DNA from: Lysinibacillus sphaericus
GTDB taxonomy: Bacteria > Bacillota > Bacilli > Bacillales_A > Planococcaceae
Length of the DNA: 64,000 nt
Assembly: GCF_001629735.1 (NCBI RefSeq)
Contig: NZ_CP015224.1
Span: forward strand, 2,108,001-2,172,000
Reading direction: 5' to 3'
Under the pieces are notes generated by a model. That model saw nothing but the letters and a program-made list of their open reading frames with translations, was not told where the DNA came from and made no database searches. The translations under genes were made by a program, and so were the position numbers. Below, piece by piece: positions 1-9,463 of this stretch. Every line of letters begins with the position of its first letter. Position 1 is the first letter of the stretch.

Positions 1-472
1 CGTCTTTTGTCGCTTGGTAGTATGTATAGCCAAACGTCTTGCGCATGGTATGTGTGCCAATCGAATTGTTACCAATCATATCACCTGCTTTTGCAATAAT
101 ACGGTAAGCCTGTGTTGTCGTGATATGTCCTTCACCTTTGCGACTAGGGAATAAGTAAACTGTTCCTGTTGGTAGTGTTTCAATATAGTCTGCAATATCA
201 GCCATCAAGTTGTTAAGATACACAGTACGCTCTTTCTTAGTCTTACCCTCACGAATCTTGAAAGAGCTTTTCCCTTTGACCTGTTCTACTGTTAGCGCTA
301 CTAGGTCACCACAACGCAAACCCGTTGAGATGCCTAGTTTGAATAGAAGTTGGTTGCGTAAACCAAACTCTTTAGTCATGCCTAAAGCTTCAATCAGTTC
401 ATTTACCTCCTGTTTCGTTTTCAATGGTTGTACATCAATCAACATGCCTTTTTTCTCGTTTGTGTTTGCCAT
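1..472 (-). CDS. Tyrosine recombinase/integrase, catalytic domain (runs off left edge)
   Basis: Begins with ATG at 472 behind an AAGGGG site and reads off the window, giving about 157 residues. The first catalytic arginine is in STGLRCGDL and the HxxR box in GTHTMRKTFGY; the tyrosine nucleophile would lie beyond the edge. The protein starts directly at the catalytic domain with no arm-binding or core-binding domain, as in small stand-alone tyrosine recombinases. It probably cuts and rejoins DNA for the mobile element seen in the first 6.3 kb. It is not a close copy of the recombinase at 5209-6258. Confidence 0.85.
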   Translation of the reverse strand, partial: MANTNEKKGMLIDVQPLKTKQEVNELIEALGMTKEFGLRNQLLFKLGISTGLRCGDLVALTVEQVKGKSSFKIREGKTKKERTVYLNNLMADIADYIETLPTGTVYLFPSRKGEGHITTTQAYRIIAKAGDMIGNNSIGTHTMRKTFGYTYYQATKD

Positions 473-492
473 GCTTATACCCCTTTTGTTAC

Positions 493-605
493 GTATCCTT
501 TTATCAATATAAAAACAACACCATACATTCATAAAGGTATCAATAAAACAATGTCTATATAACAACATTTCATATGTATCCTTTTTACAAAAAGCATACA
601 TTCAT
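493..605. repeat. Pair of direct repeats upstream of the left recombinase
   Basis: The blocks GTATCCTTTT and CATACATTCAT occur together twice, at 493-532 and 576-605, with different spacing between them. They sit in the leader of the recombinase gene. They could be recombinase arm sites, a recombination target or a repressor operator; the sequence alone does not decide. Confidence 0.45.
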
Positions 606-720
606 TACGTAACTATATAGGATTTCATACAAAACTGAGAGTTCACGCAATTAGTATAAATACCATTTTATCAATCGTTTAATTGCTCTGAATAAAATTC
701 TACATAAACAGTGTTCCACT

Positions 721-759
721 AAAAAAGCAACAAACGTTGATTAAACAATGTTTGTTGCT
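721..759 (-). terminator. Intrinsic terminator after the 110-residue gene
   Basis: A 14-base inverted repeat (AGCAACAAACRTTG type) with a 6-base loop is followed on the minus strand by TTTTTT. It lies 47 bases past the stop at 806. Confidence 0.75.
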
Positions 760-805
760 AGTCCAAATTTCCATTGAATTTTGTTCCGATTTACCGTTGT
801 GATAT

Positions 806-1138
806 CTATTTAAACGCTTTTTTAAATTCTTCTTCTAATTTCTTTTGAACGAGAGGACTTTTCATGAAATTACCCATAACACCATTCATAGCATCACCTA
901 TTAAATCCGTTTGCTTATTTTGTTCATATAATTTCGCCTGTGTTTCCATTTCAGTTTGAATCTTTTCTAATTCATGTTTATGGGTTTCTCTAATCTTTTC
1001 TAATTCAATCTGCGATTGTCTTTCTATTTCTTTTATTCTAATATTCCCTGTTTTAACAGCTTGAAAATACGCAATACTACTAGCAATAATAGCTATAATT
1101 ATAGGTGAACCTATTGTAAATATTTTCTCCCAATCCAT
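806..1138 (-). CDS. Small membrane-anchored coiled-coil protein
   Basis: 110 residues. An N-terminal transmembrane segment (about residues 9-27, rich in Ile and Ala) is followed by a charged, Glu/Lys-rich helix with coiled-coil spacing (about residues 33-75) and a short amphipathic tail. The ATG follows a GGGGGT stretch. It has its own terminator and no operon partner. Such single-span coiled-coil proteins are common in prophages and conjugative elements, and the neighbouring recombinases fit that, but I recognise no family. Function unknown. Confidence 0.6.
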   Translation of the reverse strand: MDWEKIFTIGSPIIIAIIASSIAYFQAVKTGNIRIKEIERQSQIELEKIRETHKHELEKIQTEMETQAKLYEQNKQTDLIGDAMNGVMGNFMKSPLVQKKLEEEFKKAFK

Positions 1139-1890
1139 GTTAATTCTGAACCCCCTTATATAAAATAACTCTGTCTATCTCAATTCCAAAATATGACTAC
1201 AGAATACACTTTAGTCCCCAAAGCGAGGTTGGATAACGTCTTATAAAAATTACGCAAACAAATTATGCTTCTTTTCAAGAGTCACGTTATTGTTAGGAAA
1301 AGCTAACAATATGTTTGTACCTGCGAAAACAATACTTCAATTTTAACATAATATTACATTGAAAATCACTCCAAATTTATGTTTGGGAACATAGTTAATA
1401 ATTTTTATACCTATGTCGAATATATTAATCTAAATTATGACACCATCTAAAGTGCTAAAATTATATGCTTAAATTTTTTATGTCAAACTTTTAAGTTATT
1501 ACACTATTTTTATTTTATTAGAGCTATCGTTAGCACCTACATTTCTCTATGTAAATATCCATCTCTAATCACATACTTTAAACACCGAAACATTTTGACC
1601 TGTGTTTCGCTGCTCTTTCACTTAACTATCCATTGGTGCAAATATTAAGGTTTATTATGTGATTCATCTAGCATAGTGATTGATTATTTTAGTAGCGGTT
1701 TTGGGCTTATCGCATCGTTGCTGTAACGGTGAACTTTATTTAATGCACTCTATGGGTCTGATAATTGCCCTGTCAGATGATTCAACGTGACCAACTAACC
1801 ATTAAACAAATCTCGCTTTCTTACAATACTATTCTGTAAGACTAATAAAAGAAAAAGCACACCAACTTAATGATGTGCTTCTAGTTAAAC
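1139..1890. other. AT-rich intergenic stretch without a convincing gene
   Basis: About 750 bases with stops in all frames and no reading frame with a ribosome site. The only clear structure is an intrinsic terminator at 1851-1881 on the minus strand (AAGCACA arms followed by TTTTTC), which serves the gene ending at 1891. Confidence 0.6.
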
Positions 1891-2433
1891 TCATTTCTCT
1901 ATGAACTTATTCATACCTGTAATCAACAGGACATAGTCATTATGTTCAGATTCTATTTCCTCAACGTTAGGTTCATCCCAATCATTTCCATAATGTTTAT
2001 AACCATTAATCGCAGTATTGAGATGAAGATAGTCCGCACGGGAAAATAGTTTCAATAGAAAACCAATTTTATCAACTAATTCTTTGTTTAAAGTTTTAAT
2101 ATTAGCTTGAGTTAGCTGACTGATTTCCTCAATAGGCGTATTAGGTGGAATATTTTCATAGTCTTCAAAATTATACTTACCTGCATGAAAATCTTCTATA
2201 CTTCCACTTCTAAAAATGTACTGCGTAATCTGTACTGCTAAATCTCTAATAACTTTGTCTATACTCTCCTCAAAGTCAATTTCGAATTGTTCGTTGTGTA
2301 AAGCTCTTAATAACGCTTGATTACGAACAGGTTCATTCTCTTCAAGGAAAAGCTCATTTAGGTCTTCAATTAAAATAGAATCTTTCTCATCGAACTTTTC
2401 TTGAATTAGTTGCATTAATTGTTCTTTGTTCAT
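1891..2433 (-). CDS. Hypothetical protein of the integrated element
   Basis: 180 residues from the ATG at 2433, which has a GGAGGG site six bases upstream; a longer frame to 2472 exists but its start has no such site. The protein is acidic and mostly helical, without signal peptide or membrane segment. It follows the 395-residue gene by 16 bases, so the two are probably one transcript ending at the 1851-1881 terminator. I do not recognise the family; an element-specific partner of the upstream gene is the simplest reading. Confidence 0.6.
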   Translation of the reverse strand: MNKEQLMQLIQEKFDEKDSILIEDLNELFLEENEPVRNQALLRALHNEQFEIDFEESIDKVIRDLAVQITQYIFRSGSIEDFHAGKYNFEDYENIPPNTPIEEISQLTQANIKTLNKELVDKIGFLLKLFSRADYLHLNTAINGYKHYGNDWDEPNVEEIESEHNDYVLLITGMNKFIEK

Positions 2434-2449
2434 TATGTTCCCTCCGATA

Positions 2450-3637
2450 TTAGAATGGAAGTTGTGACACAACTTCTTCCTCCGTTATATTAGTATCTAA
2501 AATACCTATTGCTAATTTTTCATCGTCCGAAAGCAAATCTATATGAAACTGAACTTCACCAAATCCATTTTTATATCTCTCGAAATACTCCAAACACCAA
2601 TCGGGAAGCTCTACACCAAAACTCTCAATCACCTTTGCAAGAATGAAGCTCCTATATCGCTCAAAGAAACTACCATCCAAAGTTGATGAAGCTTCAATGT
2701 AATGCGCTTTTACACGTTTCAAAAGAATGTCTGAATAGACCTGTGTAGACAATTTTGGTGGAACTTGAATACTCTCTTTATTCAAAATACGAATAACATT
2801 TTTCTTATAGACAAGAATGTCACACTTCTTTTCCATATGCACCAAAAAGTCTCTTTCTTTTTCCTTGCGAAAACGCTTTTCTTTGGCTCTCATCTTCTGA
2901 AAGGCGTTCAATGTGTATCTAGTATTATTCCTATAATTAAAGTCATCAATTTCAGACTCTATCTGAGCCTTCTTAGCAGTATAACCAAATTCATCAACTT
3001 CATTATTACCTGTTTTGTCTGCAACAAAGTAACGATATGATAAAATTATTCTGTCGTTTTTCTCAAGTGCATTAAGAGAACTTGTTAAAATGTTACGATT
3101 CGTATCTCGAATATAACCTCGAATATACTCAGTGATTTGATGTGCGTAGACTAGCTTTGATTCACCAAAAATATTTTCTTTGATTATTTTCAATATTTTT
3201 TTATGCTCAATTTCATTTGGATTTATGAGAGCATAATGTTGAATAAGCTCCGTTGTTGTAATTACAACAGTATCTTTTTCATAATTCCAGTATTTTGGTT
3301 CTAGCTTGACAATGGTTCTAAAGATATGTTCGTCAAGAAGATTTCTGTCTTCTTCTCTATTAGCACCATTGCTTCTCCGACCATCTAAACGTTCTGCTCG
3401 TTCGCTACGTTTCTCACCTAAAAGGAATCTGCGCTCTTTACCTTTTAGAATCTCGCCTTCTTCATCTGTTTTAAGTTCACAAGTTACATGAATTGTAAGA
3501 AGGTCTTTTATCAAAGCTTCTAGAACACTTGAATTATCAATTCTCCCTCTACGTTCATAGCTTTGTAACCTTTTCTCTGCTCCCTCAATACCTTCATCAA
3601 TACAATATTGAATAGCTTCTAATGTTGTTAATTCCAA
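2450..3637 (-). CDS. Hypothetical protein, charged, possibly nucleic-acid binding
   Basis: 395 residues starting at a TTG preceded by AAAAGGAG with a 9-base spacer. The region of residues 60-100 is very rich in Arg, Lys and Glu, and residues 225-275 form a strongly basic helical segment rich in Lys-Glu-Arg. There is no membrane segment. The layout, next to recombinases and upstream of a smaller acidic protein, would suit a replication or regulatory protein of a mobile element, but I see no winged-helix or helicase motif I can name. Function not assigned. Confidence 0.55.
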   Translation of the reverse strand: MELTTLEAIQYCIDEGIEGAEKRLQSYERRGRIDNSSVLEALIKDLLTIHVTCELKTDEEGEILKGKERRFLLGEKRSERAERLDGRRSNGANREEDRNLLDEHIFRTIVKLEPKYWNYEKDTVVITTTELIQHYALINPNEIEHKKILKIIKENIFGESKLVYAHQITEYIRGYIRDTNRNILTSSLNALEKNDRIILSYRYFVADKTGNNEVDEFGYTAKKAQIESEIDDFNYRNNTRYTLNAFQKMRAKEKRFRKEKERDFLVHMEKKCDILVYKKNVIRILNKESIQVPPKLSTQVYSDILLKRVKAHYIEASSTLDGSFFERYRSFILAKVIESFGVELPDWCLEYFERYKNGFGEVQFHIDLLSDDEKLAIGILDTNITEEEVVSQLPF

Positions 3638-3877
3638 TTCTATCTGCTCCTTTTAGCTAATAGTCATTTTGCGAGATGTTCAACTACTAATAGTCTTTCT
3701 TTATACTTAGTAATTGATTTGCTCGCTAATTAACTAGGCACATGAGATTCATTAGTCCTTATTATTTGCTGTAAGTGCCTAAAACTAAGCTAAAAGAAGA
3801 AATCAAATATTAACCTACATATTTATCTAGAATATTCAAAGTAGCAGATACACTACCAGTATTATTATAGTTGGTGT

Positions 3878-4558
3878 TCATTCCACTTTTCTTACCGAAT
3901 GTATAGTACAGTACATCTCCATAGTGGGTAATAAGTGAATTAATCTCTTTTTGAGTGAATAACTACTTATTAAATCATCTGATTTATAATATTCTAACGC
4001 TTGGATAATTGCACTTTTTTGTACCATTACCTTTTTCATGTCTAAATCAAAGCTAGAATAAATATTAGTTTTCCCTTTATTAAACTCAGAGTACAAAAGC
4101 TCTCGTTGTTCAATAGGAAAATACTCTTCAGCTAAAGGAGCATATTCTTCATTGATACTCAGCTTATCACTTTCTCTTTGCAATTCTCTCTCGTATAAAA
4201 TTGTTTCAAGTATATTTCCTTTTTTAAAAAGACCAAAGCTATTAAGTGCATTATAAATAGCCTCTGGATAATATCTCATCCCATAACTTGTCATCTCTCC
4301 ACTTTTTTTGTCTTCTTTGTAGAAAGCTACATTTCCTATGGGTAATGCTACTACATGAATAACAAGATGTTCTTTTATTATTTCGTAAAACTCTTCTTCT
4401 TGAATATAGCTATAACCTTCAACTAGACATTTCTCAAATAACATTGTTAGTAACTTAATATGATCTTGTTGAGTAGTATGTTCAGTTGGTAAACAATTAA
4501 AAGAATCCAATGCACTTTCATCTTTAAAAAACCGATTATACTTTTCATCATATTTCAT
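3878..4558 (-). CDS. Hypothetical protein of the integrated element
   Basis: 226 residues from ATG 4558, behind a GGAAGGGG-rich leader. A seven-codon longer frame exists but its start overlaps that leader. Soluble, acidic and predicted helical, with no recognisable motif. It stands alone, with about 240 bases separating it from the next gene downstream and 330 bases of AT-rich sequence upstream. Probably cargo of the mobile element. Confidence 0.5.
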   Translation of the reverse strand: MKYDEKYNRFFKDESALDSFNCLPTEHTTQQDHIKLLTMLFEKCLVEGYSYIQEEEFYEIIKEHLVIHVVALPIGNVAFYKEDKKSGEMTSYGMRYYPEAIYNALNSFGLFKKGNILETILYERELQRESDKLSINEEYAPLAEEYFPIEQRELLYSEFNKGKTNIYSSFDLDMKKVMVQKSAIIQALEYYKSDDLISSYSLKKRLIHLLPTMEMYCTIHSVRKVE

Positions 4559-4892
4559 AATTTCATCCACCCCTTCCACCAGAATATAAATTATTATTTT
4601 TTACCTATTTATACAATTTTACATAAATAATTCGAGCATAAGCTCAATTAAACAAATTTCTAACTTTCATAAAAACTCATACTAAATATGAACGTTCATA
4701 AAAATAGCATATCACAAAAATTAAAATATTAAAACATTTTTATAGTTCTTTAGAACTTAGTGTTGTGCACACTTAGACTTAAAATGATTCTTTAGACCCA
4801 AAATAAGTATTATTAACATTTAGTTGAGTTGCAAAAAACATATGCATTAGAATCATGTTTCCTTAATTCCTTAACAGAGATAGCTAATCAAA
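4559..4892. other. AT-rich gap between element genes
   Basis: About 330 bases with no open frame of note. It presumably carries the promoter of the 226-residue gene; no clear -35/-10 pair stands out against the AT background. Confidence 0.4.
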
Positions 4893-5078
4893 CTAAAGAT
4901 ACTCCCTCAAATCCTTCGCAACCTCTTCAACATCCAAATCCAAATACTGCGTCGTGACAGCCAAATCACTATGACCTAAAGCTTTTGAGATAATAGCTAT
5001 ACTTGCTCCTTTGTCATGTAAGTTCTTCGCATAAGCCCTTCTGATAGCGTGTGCATTGATATTCTCTAATCTAATCAC
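4893..5078 (-). pseudogene. C-terminal remnant of a tyrosine recombinase
   Basis: 61 residues matching the last part of the complete recombinase next door: INAHAIRRAYA aligns with ISAHAIRRLYA, and both share ISKAL followed by the catalytic Tyr in TTQYL or TTRYL and end in LREYL or LRDYL. The N-terminal core and first catalytic Arg are absent. This is a decayed tandem copy or the scar of an earlier insertion. A GTG could start translation, but a 61-residue fragment would not be an active recombinase. Confidence 0.75.
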
Positions 5079-5208
5079 ATTGAGCTAATACCACAAACAA
5101 AAAGAAGCTAGATTTCTCTCTAGCTTCTCTAAGTCATATTCTCCCTTAATCAATAGTTCGTAAATCAAATAATCTTGAATCCATGAAATAGGACAGTCTC
5201 ATAGTATG

Positions 5209-6258
5209 TTATAAGTAATCCCTTAACCCCTTCAATACATCATCAGAGCTTATCCCTAAGTATCTCGTTGTGGTTGATAATGATTTATGAGAAAGAGCCT
5301 TACTAATTAAAACAACATCCGCCCCCTTCTTTCTTAAGTTAGTTGCATACAACCTTCTAATAGCATGAGCACTGATATTGTTTAGCTTGTATTTCTTAGC
5401 ATAGTAAGAAAGCCTTTTAGTAATTGCACATGGTTTTGTTTCAACATCTAGAGAATCACCAAACTTACTTAAAAACACAACTTCATTTCGTTTCTTATAA
5501 TGTTTACGAATAATATTATTTTGAGTTATCAAACGTTTCAAATACAGTGCTAATTCATCATCGAATGGCAATTTCAATACATCATGGTTCTTCATAATGT
5601 CACCCGTCAGTAGCAATGAGTTAGTCTTAAAGTCAATATGCTTCTCTTCTAGCTGTATTAACGTGTTCATACGAATACCCGTCTTGTATATAGTCAGTAC
5701 AGCTACCGCATCACGAAACGGAATGAAATTCGCCATATCAAGTAATGACAATAAGATTGACAATTGCTTCTCATCAGCAGGAAGTTTAATCTTAGTATCA
5801 ACACGTATACGAACGTCCTTCCAAAAGTTTCTCTCTATCCATCCGTTATCGTAAAGTCGATTTAGAACAGCTTTAATGACACGTAGACGGCTTTGTTTCG
5901 ATACATCTGAAATATCCCCTAAGCTCGCAAGCCAACCAAATATAGACTCCAATTTAATGTCATCTACGTATTCAATTTTCATAGCATCTACTAAACGTTT
6001 AAAAGTATAAATATATTCACTGATTGTCGCTTTACGAACGCCCGACAGTCGCATTTGCTCTTTCACAATTAACAAAGCACTATTAATTTCTACACCTTTC
6101 TTACCTTCATGTAATTCAACTACATCAATCATTAGCTTTGGTGGAGTAATCAGTATCATATCTTCCTCTTTAAACGTACCCTCAAAACTTGGTAGCTGTA
6201 TAGCTTCTGTCACATCTTCTAAATCAAAAATCCCTGTACGCTGACCTTTTCTAGCCAA
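5209..6258 (-). CDS. Tyrosine recombinase/integrase
   Basis: 349 residues. An N-terminal extension (1-60) precedes a core-binding SAM-like domain (about 65-155) and a catalytic domain (about 165-349) with Arg in TGIRMNTL, the HAIRR box and the nucleophile Tyr in TTTRYLG near the C-terminus. The start is TTG at 6258 with a perfect AGGAGG eight bases upstream. That ribosome site lies inside the 3' arm of the terminator hairpin at 6266-6292. The gene ends the mobile segment against accC and probably drives its integration. Its closest relative in the window is the truncated copy at 4893-5078. Confidence 0.9.
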   Translation of the reverse strand: MARKGQRTGIFDLEDVTEAIQLPSFEGTFKEEDMILITPPKLMIDVVELHEGKKGVEINSALLIVKEQMRLSGVRKATISEYIYTFKRLVDAMKIEYVDDIKLESIFGWLASLGDISDVSKQSRLRVIKAVLNRLYDNGWIERNFWKDVRIRVDTKIKLPADEKQLSILLSLLDMANFIPFRDAVAVLTIYKTGIRMNTLIQLEEKHIDFKTNSLLLTGDIMKNHDVLKLPFDDELALYLKRLITQNNIIRKHYKKRNEVVFLSKFGDSLDVETKPCAITKRLSYYAKKYKLNNISAHAIRRLYATNLRKKGADVVLISKALSHKSLSTTTRYLGISSDDVLKGLRDYL

Positions 6259-6265
6259 ATAAAAA

Positions 6266-6292
6266 ACCTCCTAACTAATAAAAGTTAGAAGG
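6266..6292 (-). terminator. Intrinsic terminator after accC that also carries the integrase ribosome site
   Basis: Minus-strand arms ACCTTCTAACT and AGTTAGGAGGT pair over 11 bases (one G-U) around a short T/A loop and are followed by TTTTTT. The AGGAGG in the 3' arm is the Shine-Dalgarno of the integrase whose TTG is at 6258. The hairpin should end accBC transcription, and it would also mask integrase translation in read-through transcripts. Confidence 0.75.
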
Positions 6293-6357
6293 TAATAAAA
6301 TTGCGAACTTTGATGGGTGTTCTATTCCCTATTCGATTCCCTAAACCCACAAATCAA

Positions 6358-7716
6358 TTACTTGCTTGTCCCCAATACATCATTCTCTTCAAGGAACTTC
6401 GTATTGAATTGTGCTGATTTGAACACGTCGTTGTTCATGAGTGCTTGGTGGAATGGAATGGTTGTGTTAATTCCAGGTCCAGATACTTCAAATTCACTTA
6501 GCGCGCGATTCATTTTCGCAATCGCCTCTTCTCGTGTATTGGCATGTACAATTAGTTTTGCCACCATTGAATCATAGTATGGTGGAATTGTATAACCTGC
6601 ATAAACAGCAGAATCAATACGTACACCATAGCCGCCTGGCGTTACATACGTATCAACAGTTCCTGCTGAAGGCATGAAGTTTTTGTAGGCATTTTCTGCG
6701 TTAATACGGCATTCAATTGCCCAACCATTTAATTGTATATCATCTTGAGTGAAAGGAAGTTTTTCACCAGATGCAATCTTTAATTGTTGTTGTACAAGAT
6801 CTACACCAGAAATCATTTCTGTTACTGGGTGCTCTACTTGAATACGAGTATTCATTTCCATGAAGTAGAACTTGTCTTCTTGATAGTCATAAATGAACTC
6901 AATTGTTCCAGCACCTTCATAGTCACAGGCTTGAGCTGCTTTTACTGCAGCTGCGCCCATTTCAGCTCGGCGTTCAGAAGAAAGAGCTGGAGATGGAGCT
7001 TCCTCTACTAACTTCTGCATACGACGTTGAACAGTACAGTCACGCTCGCCTAAATGCACGACATTACCATAGCCATCCGCTAAAATTTGGATTTCACAGT
7101 GACGGAAGTACTCGATGAATTTCTCTAAATATACGCCAGGGTTACCGAATGCAGCAGCAGCCTCTTTTTGCGTAATATCAATACCTTTGACAAGATCTTC
7201 TTCTGTACGTGCTACACGAATCCCTTTACCACCACCACCAGCAGTTGCTTTGATGATTACAGGATAACCAATTTTAGCAGCCCATTCTTTACCTGTTTCG
7301 ATATCTGGCACAATACCAGTACCAGGAACAAGCGGAACTCCTGCTGCTTCCATTGTTGTACGTGCTACGTCCTTGATACCCATAATTTTAATGGAATCAG
7401 ATGATGGACCGATAAACTTAATGCCAGCGTTTTCACAAGCTTCTGCAAAATCAGCGTTTTCCGATACAAAGCCATAGCCTGGGTGGATACCGTCAGCACC
7501 TGTTTTTTCAGCTACACTAAGTAGGGCTGGGAAGCTAAGATAAGAATCTTTTGATAGCTTCGGACCAATACAATAGGCTTCGTCTGCTAATTTCACATGT
7601 AATGCGTCTGCATCTGCTTCAGAGTACACAGCAACTGATTGAATGCCTAACTCTTTACAAGCACGAATAATACGCACAGCGATTTCGCCGCGGTTTGCAA
7701 TTAAAACTTTTTTCAT
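6358..7716 (-). CDS. accC: Biotin carboxylase subunit of acetyl-CoA carboxylase
   Basis: 452 residues, the usual length. It carboxylates biotin on AccB using ATP and bicarbonate, the first half-reaction of malonyl-CoA synthesis. The biotin carboxylase N-domain (1-110) contains [10 protein letters not shown]; the ATP-grasp region has the glycine loop [11 protein letters not shown] (about 159-169); the catalytic segment ends in [13 protein letters not shown]; and the C-domain begins with [14 protein letters not shown] 7716 follows AGGAG. accB lies 13 bases upstream, so they are one operon. In Bacillus, yqhY and nusB follow accC; here a recombinase-bearing segment follows instead. Confidence 0.97.
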   Translation of the reverse strand: MKKVLIANRGEIAVRIIRACKELGIQSVAVYSEADADALHVKLADEAYCIGPKLSKDSYLSFPALLSVAEKTGADGIHPGYGFVSENADFAEACENAGIKFIGPSSDSIKIMGIKDVARTTMEAAGVPLVPGTGIVPDIETGKEWAAKIGYPVIIKATAGGGGKGIRVARTEEDLVKGIDITQKEAAAAFGNPGVYLEKFIEYFRHCEIQILADGYGNVVHLGERDCTVQRRMQKLVEEAPSPALSSERRAEMGAAAVKAAQACDYEGAGTIEFIYDYQEDKFYFMEMNTRIQVEHPVTEMISGVDLVQQQLKIASGEKLPFTQDDIQLNGWAIECRINAENAYKNFMPSAGTVDTYVTPGGYGVRIDSAVYAGYTIPPYYDSMVAKLIVHANTREEAIAKMNRALSEFEVSGPGINTTIPFHQALMNNDVFKSAQFNTKFLEENDVLGTSK

Positions 7717-7729
7717 GGATTTGCACTCC

Positions 7730-8227
7730 TTACTCAGCTTTTACAAGGAATAATGGTTGGCCGTATTCTACTAATTCGCCATCTTTCACAAGTACTTCAA
7801 CGATTTCCCCTTGCACTTCTGCTTCAATTTCGTTGAATAATTTCATTGCTTCTACGATACATACAATTGTTTCGTTCCCTACTTTGTCGCCTGCTTTTAC
7901 GTAAGCTGGTGAATCTGGGTTTGGTGATTGATAGAAAGTACCAACCATTGGAGATACAATTTTATGTAGCGATGGGTCGTTAATCGCTGGCGCGGCTGCA
8001 GCTGGTGCTTCTTCCACTTTAGCTGGCGCTGCTACAGGAGCTTCTGCTGGTGCAGATTGTTGTACAACAGGTGCTACTACTTCTTTTTTAGGTGCTACAG
8101 TTTCTGTCACAACAATATTATTCTTTTTTAACTTAACTTTTGCGCCATCTACCTCATACACAAACTCGTCAATTGAAGAAGAATCTACTAATTTAATAAT
8201 TTCGCGAATTTCTTGAATTTTGAACAT
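7730..8227 (-). CDS. accB: Biotin carboxyl carrier protein of acetyl-CoA carboxylase
   Basis: 165 residues. The N-terminal domain (1-40) is followed by a flexible Ala/Pro/Glu linker (about 45-80) and the biotinyl domain with the modification site EAMKL, Lys129. It carries carboxybiotin between AccC and the transferase. AAGGAG precedes ATG 8227. Upstream is the terminator of the spoIIIA operon, so accBC should have its own promoter in the roughly 100 AT-rich bases at 8228-8330. Confidence 0.97.
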   Translation of the reverse strand: MFKIQEIREIIKLVDSSSIDEFVYEVDGAKVKLKKNNIVVTETVAPKKEVVAPVVQQSAPAEAPVAAPAKVEEAPAAAAPAINDPSLHKIVSPMVGTFYQSPNPDSPAYVKAGDKVGNETIVCIVEAMKLFNEIEAEVQGEIVEVLVKDGELVEYGQPLFLVKAE

Positions 8228-8327
8228 TTCTAACTCTCCTTATGAAATAAAATCTACTACAATAACTATTTTATATTTTTTCGAATCAATTTGAAACAGT
8301 TAAATGAAAATTAAGTAAATATGAACA

Positions 8328-8364
8328 AAATAAAAGGCTTTCCTTTACTAAGCGAAAGCCTTTT
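8328..8364 (-). terminator. Intrinsic terminator after spoIIIAH
   Basis: Arms AAAAGGCTTTC and GAAAGCCTTTT are followed on the minus strand by a T-rich tract. It separates the sporulation operon from accBC. Confidence 0.85.
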
Positions 8365-8426
8365 CATAACGCTGATATATAACAACGCCCTTTGAATAAA
8401 CTAAAAATTTATTATTTTCTATATTT

Positions 8427-8981
8427 TTAATAATTATTCGCACTGAACTTTACTTGTACATCATTTGCGCCTTCCATCTCTGTTCTCACTAAGTATATAA
8501 TTTCATTTGCTTGGGATTTTGATAATTCTTCAGCCATAACTGTAACAGAAACTTTCTCTCCTTCAGCGCGAACAAATGCATCAGAATAACCTAATGATTT
8601 AATGAGCATTTCAAGCATCGCTTCTGCTGATTCTCGTTTAATAAGACCATCCATTTCATTGAATGCCTCATTTTTTTCGTCAGCGGAAGATTCTTCTGAA
8701 GCAATTTTTTGTGTTAGCTGCTCACGAAGTTGACTTCTTTCATCACTAACTTGCATACGCATTTCTTCGAATAAATGACTCGGTGAAGAAACTTCTTGTG
8801 TCACATCATTCGTTGCTTTCTGATCTGTAACACCACTTACAGCTGTTTGTTGTAATGTATCATCCGTAAAAATAGTAAGGCCATTGAACTGTTTTGCTGG
8901 ATCAACCAAATAATACACTGAAATGACTGCTACTAAACTTAATAATGTCATAAACCAAACTGTTCTTCTACGTACGCGCAT
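8427..8981 (-). CDS. spoIIIAH: Stage III sporulation protein AH
   Basis: 184 residues, somewhat shorter than the 218 of B. subtilis. One transmembrane helix near residues 9-26 is followed by an extracytoplasmic region with a low-complexity stalk and a C-terminal ring-building domain (about 105-184, ending VQVKFSANNY). In B. subtilis the mother-cell protein SpoIIIAH meets forespore SpoIIQ to form the feeding-tube channel between the two cells. Its ATG directly follows the spoIIIAG stop. Last gene of the operon, followed by a terminator. Confidence 0.9.
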   Translation of the reverse strand: MRVRRRTVWFMTLLSLVAVISVYYLVDPAKQFNGLTIFTDDTLQQTAVSGVTDQKATNDVTQEVSSPSHLFEEMRMQVSDERSQLREQLTQKIASEESSADEKNEAFNEMDGLIKRESAEAMLEMLIKSLGYSDAFVRAEGEKVSVTVMAEELSKSQANEIIYLVRTEMEGANDVQVKFSANNY

Positions 8982-9401
8982 TTACTTTTCCTCCTTATTT
9001 TCCATTGGAACGATAATAATTCGATGAATCGGCAACTGCATCACTTGACTGACGACTGCACGAATTTCATTTTTCACAAAGATATCGGATGCACCTTCTG
9101 AAACAACTAGCATTCCTGTTACGTTTTTCGCGCCTTGCTCAGTCCCTCGAAAATATTGGCTGAATAGTTTATTGGCATCTTGATCATCTGTCATCTCTCC
9201 ATAATAAAAATAGACTTTAACCTCCCCAACACCTTGCATTGCTTTCAGTGTTTGCTCAAGTTTTTCTTCATTAGAGAGCGGTGAACCTTTGTCGTTCGTT
9301 GAATTCGTTTGATACATAGGCAAAATGATGAAAATACCCACGGAGGCAGCTACCAGTATTAAAACCATTAATGACGTTGTTTTTTTTCGTGTCTTTTCCA
9401 C
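8982..9401 (-). CDS. spoIIIAG: Stage III sporulation protein AG (short form)
   Basis: 139 residues against 229 in B. subtilis. One N-terminal membrane helix (about 9-29) is followed by a compact domain with GVGEVKVYFYYG and the final strand HRIIIVPMENK. In the family this protein forms a large ring in the intermembrane space; the missing length corresponds to the inserted beta-region of the B. subtilis protein. The context, with spoIIIAH adjoining and AE upstream, supports the name. The size loss follows the trend of the whole operon. Confidence 0.85.
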   Translation of the reverse strand: MEKTRKKTTSLMVLILVAASVGIFIILPMYQTNSTNDKGSPLSNEEKLEQTLKAMQGVGEVKVYFYYGEMTDDQDANKLFSQYFRGTEQGAKNVTGMLVVSEGASDIFVKNEIRAVVSQVMQLPIHRIIIVPMENKEEK

Positions 9402-9463
9402 ATCACTTGTACATTGCCTCCTTTCATCTTCTCTTTTTCAAGTGTATGTACGCTTGTTTCTTC

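Noticed and set aside
7960-8110. Ala/Pro-rich stretch in accB considered as a repeat
   Set aside because: It is the normal flexible linker of biotin carboxyl carrier proteins.
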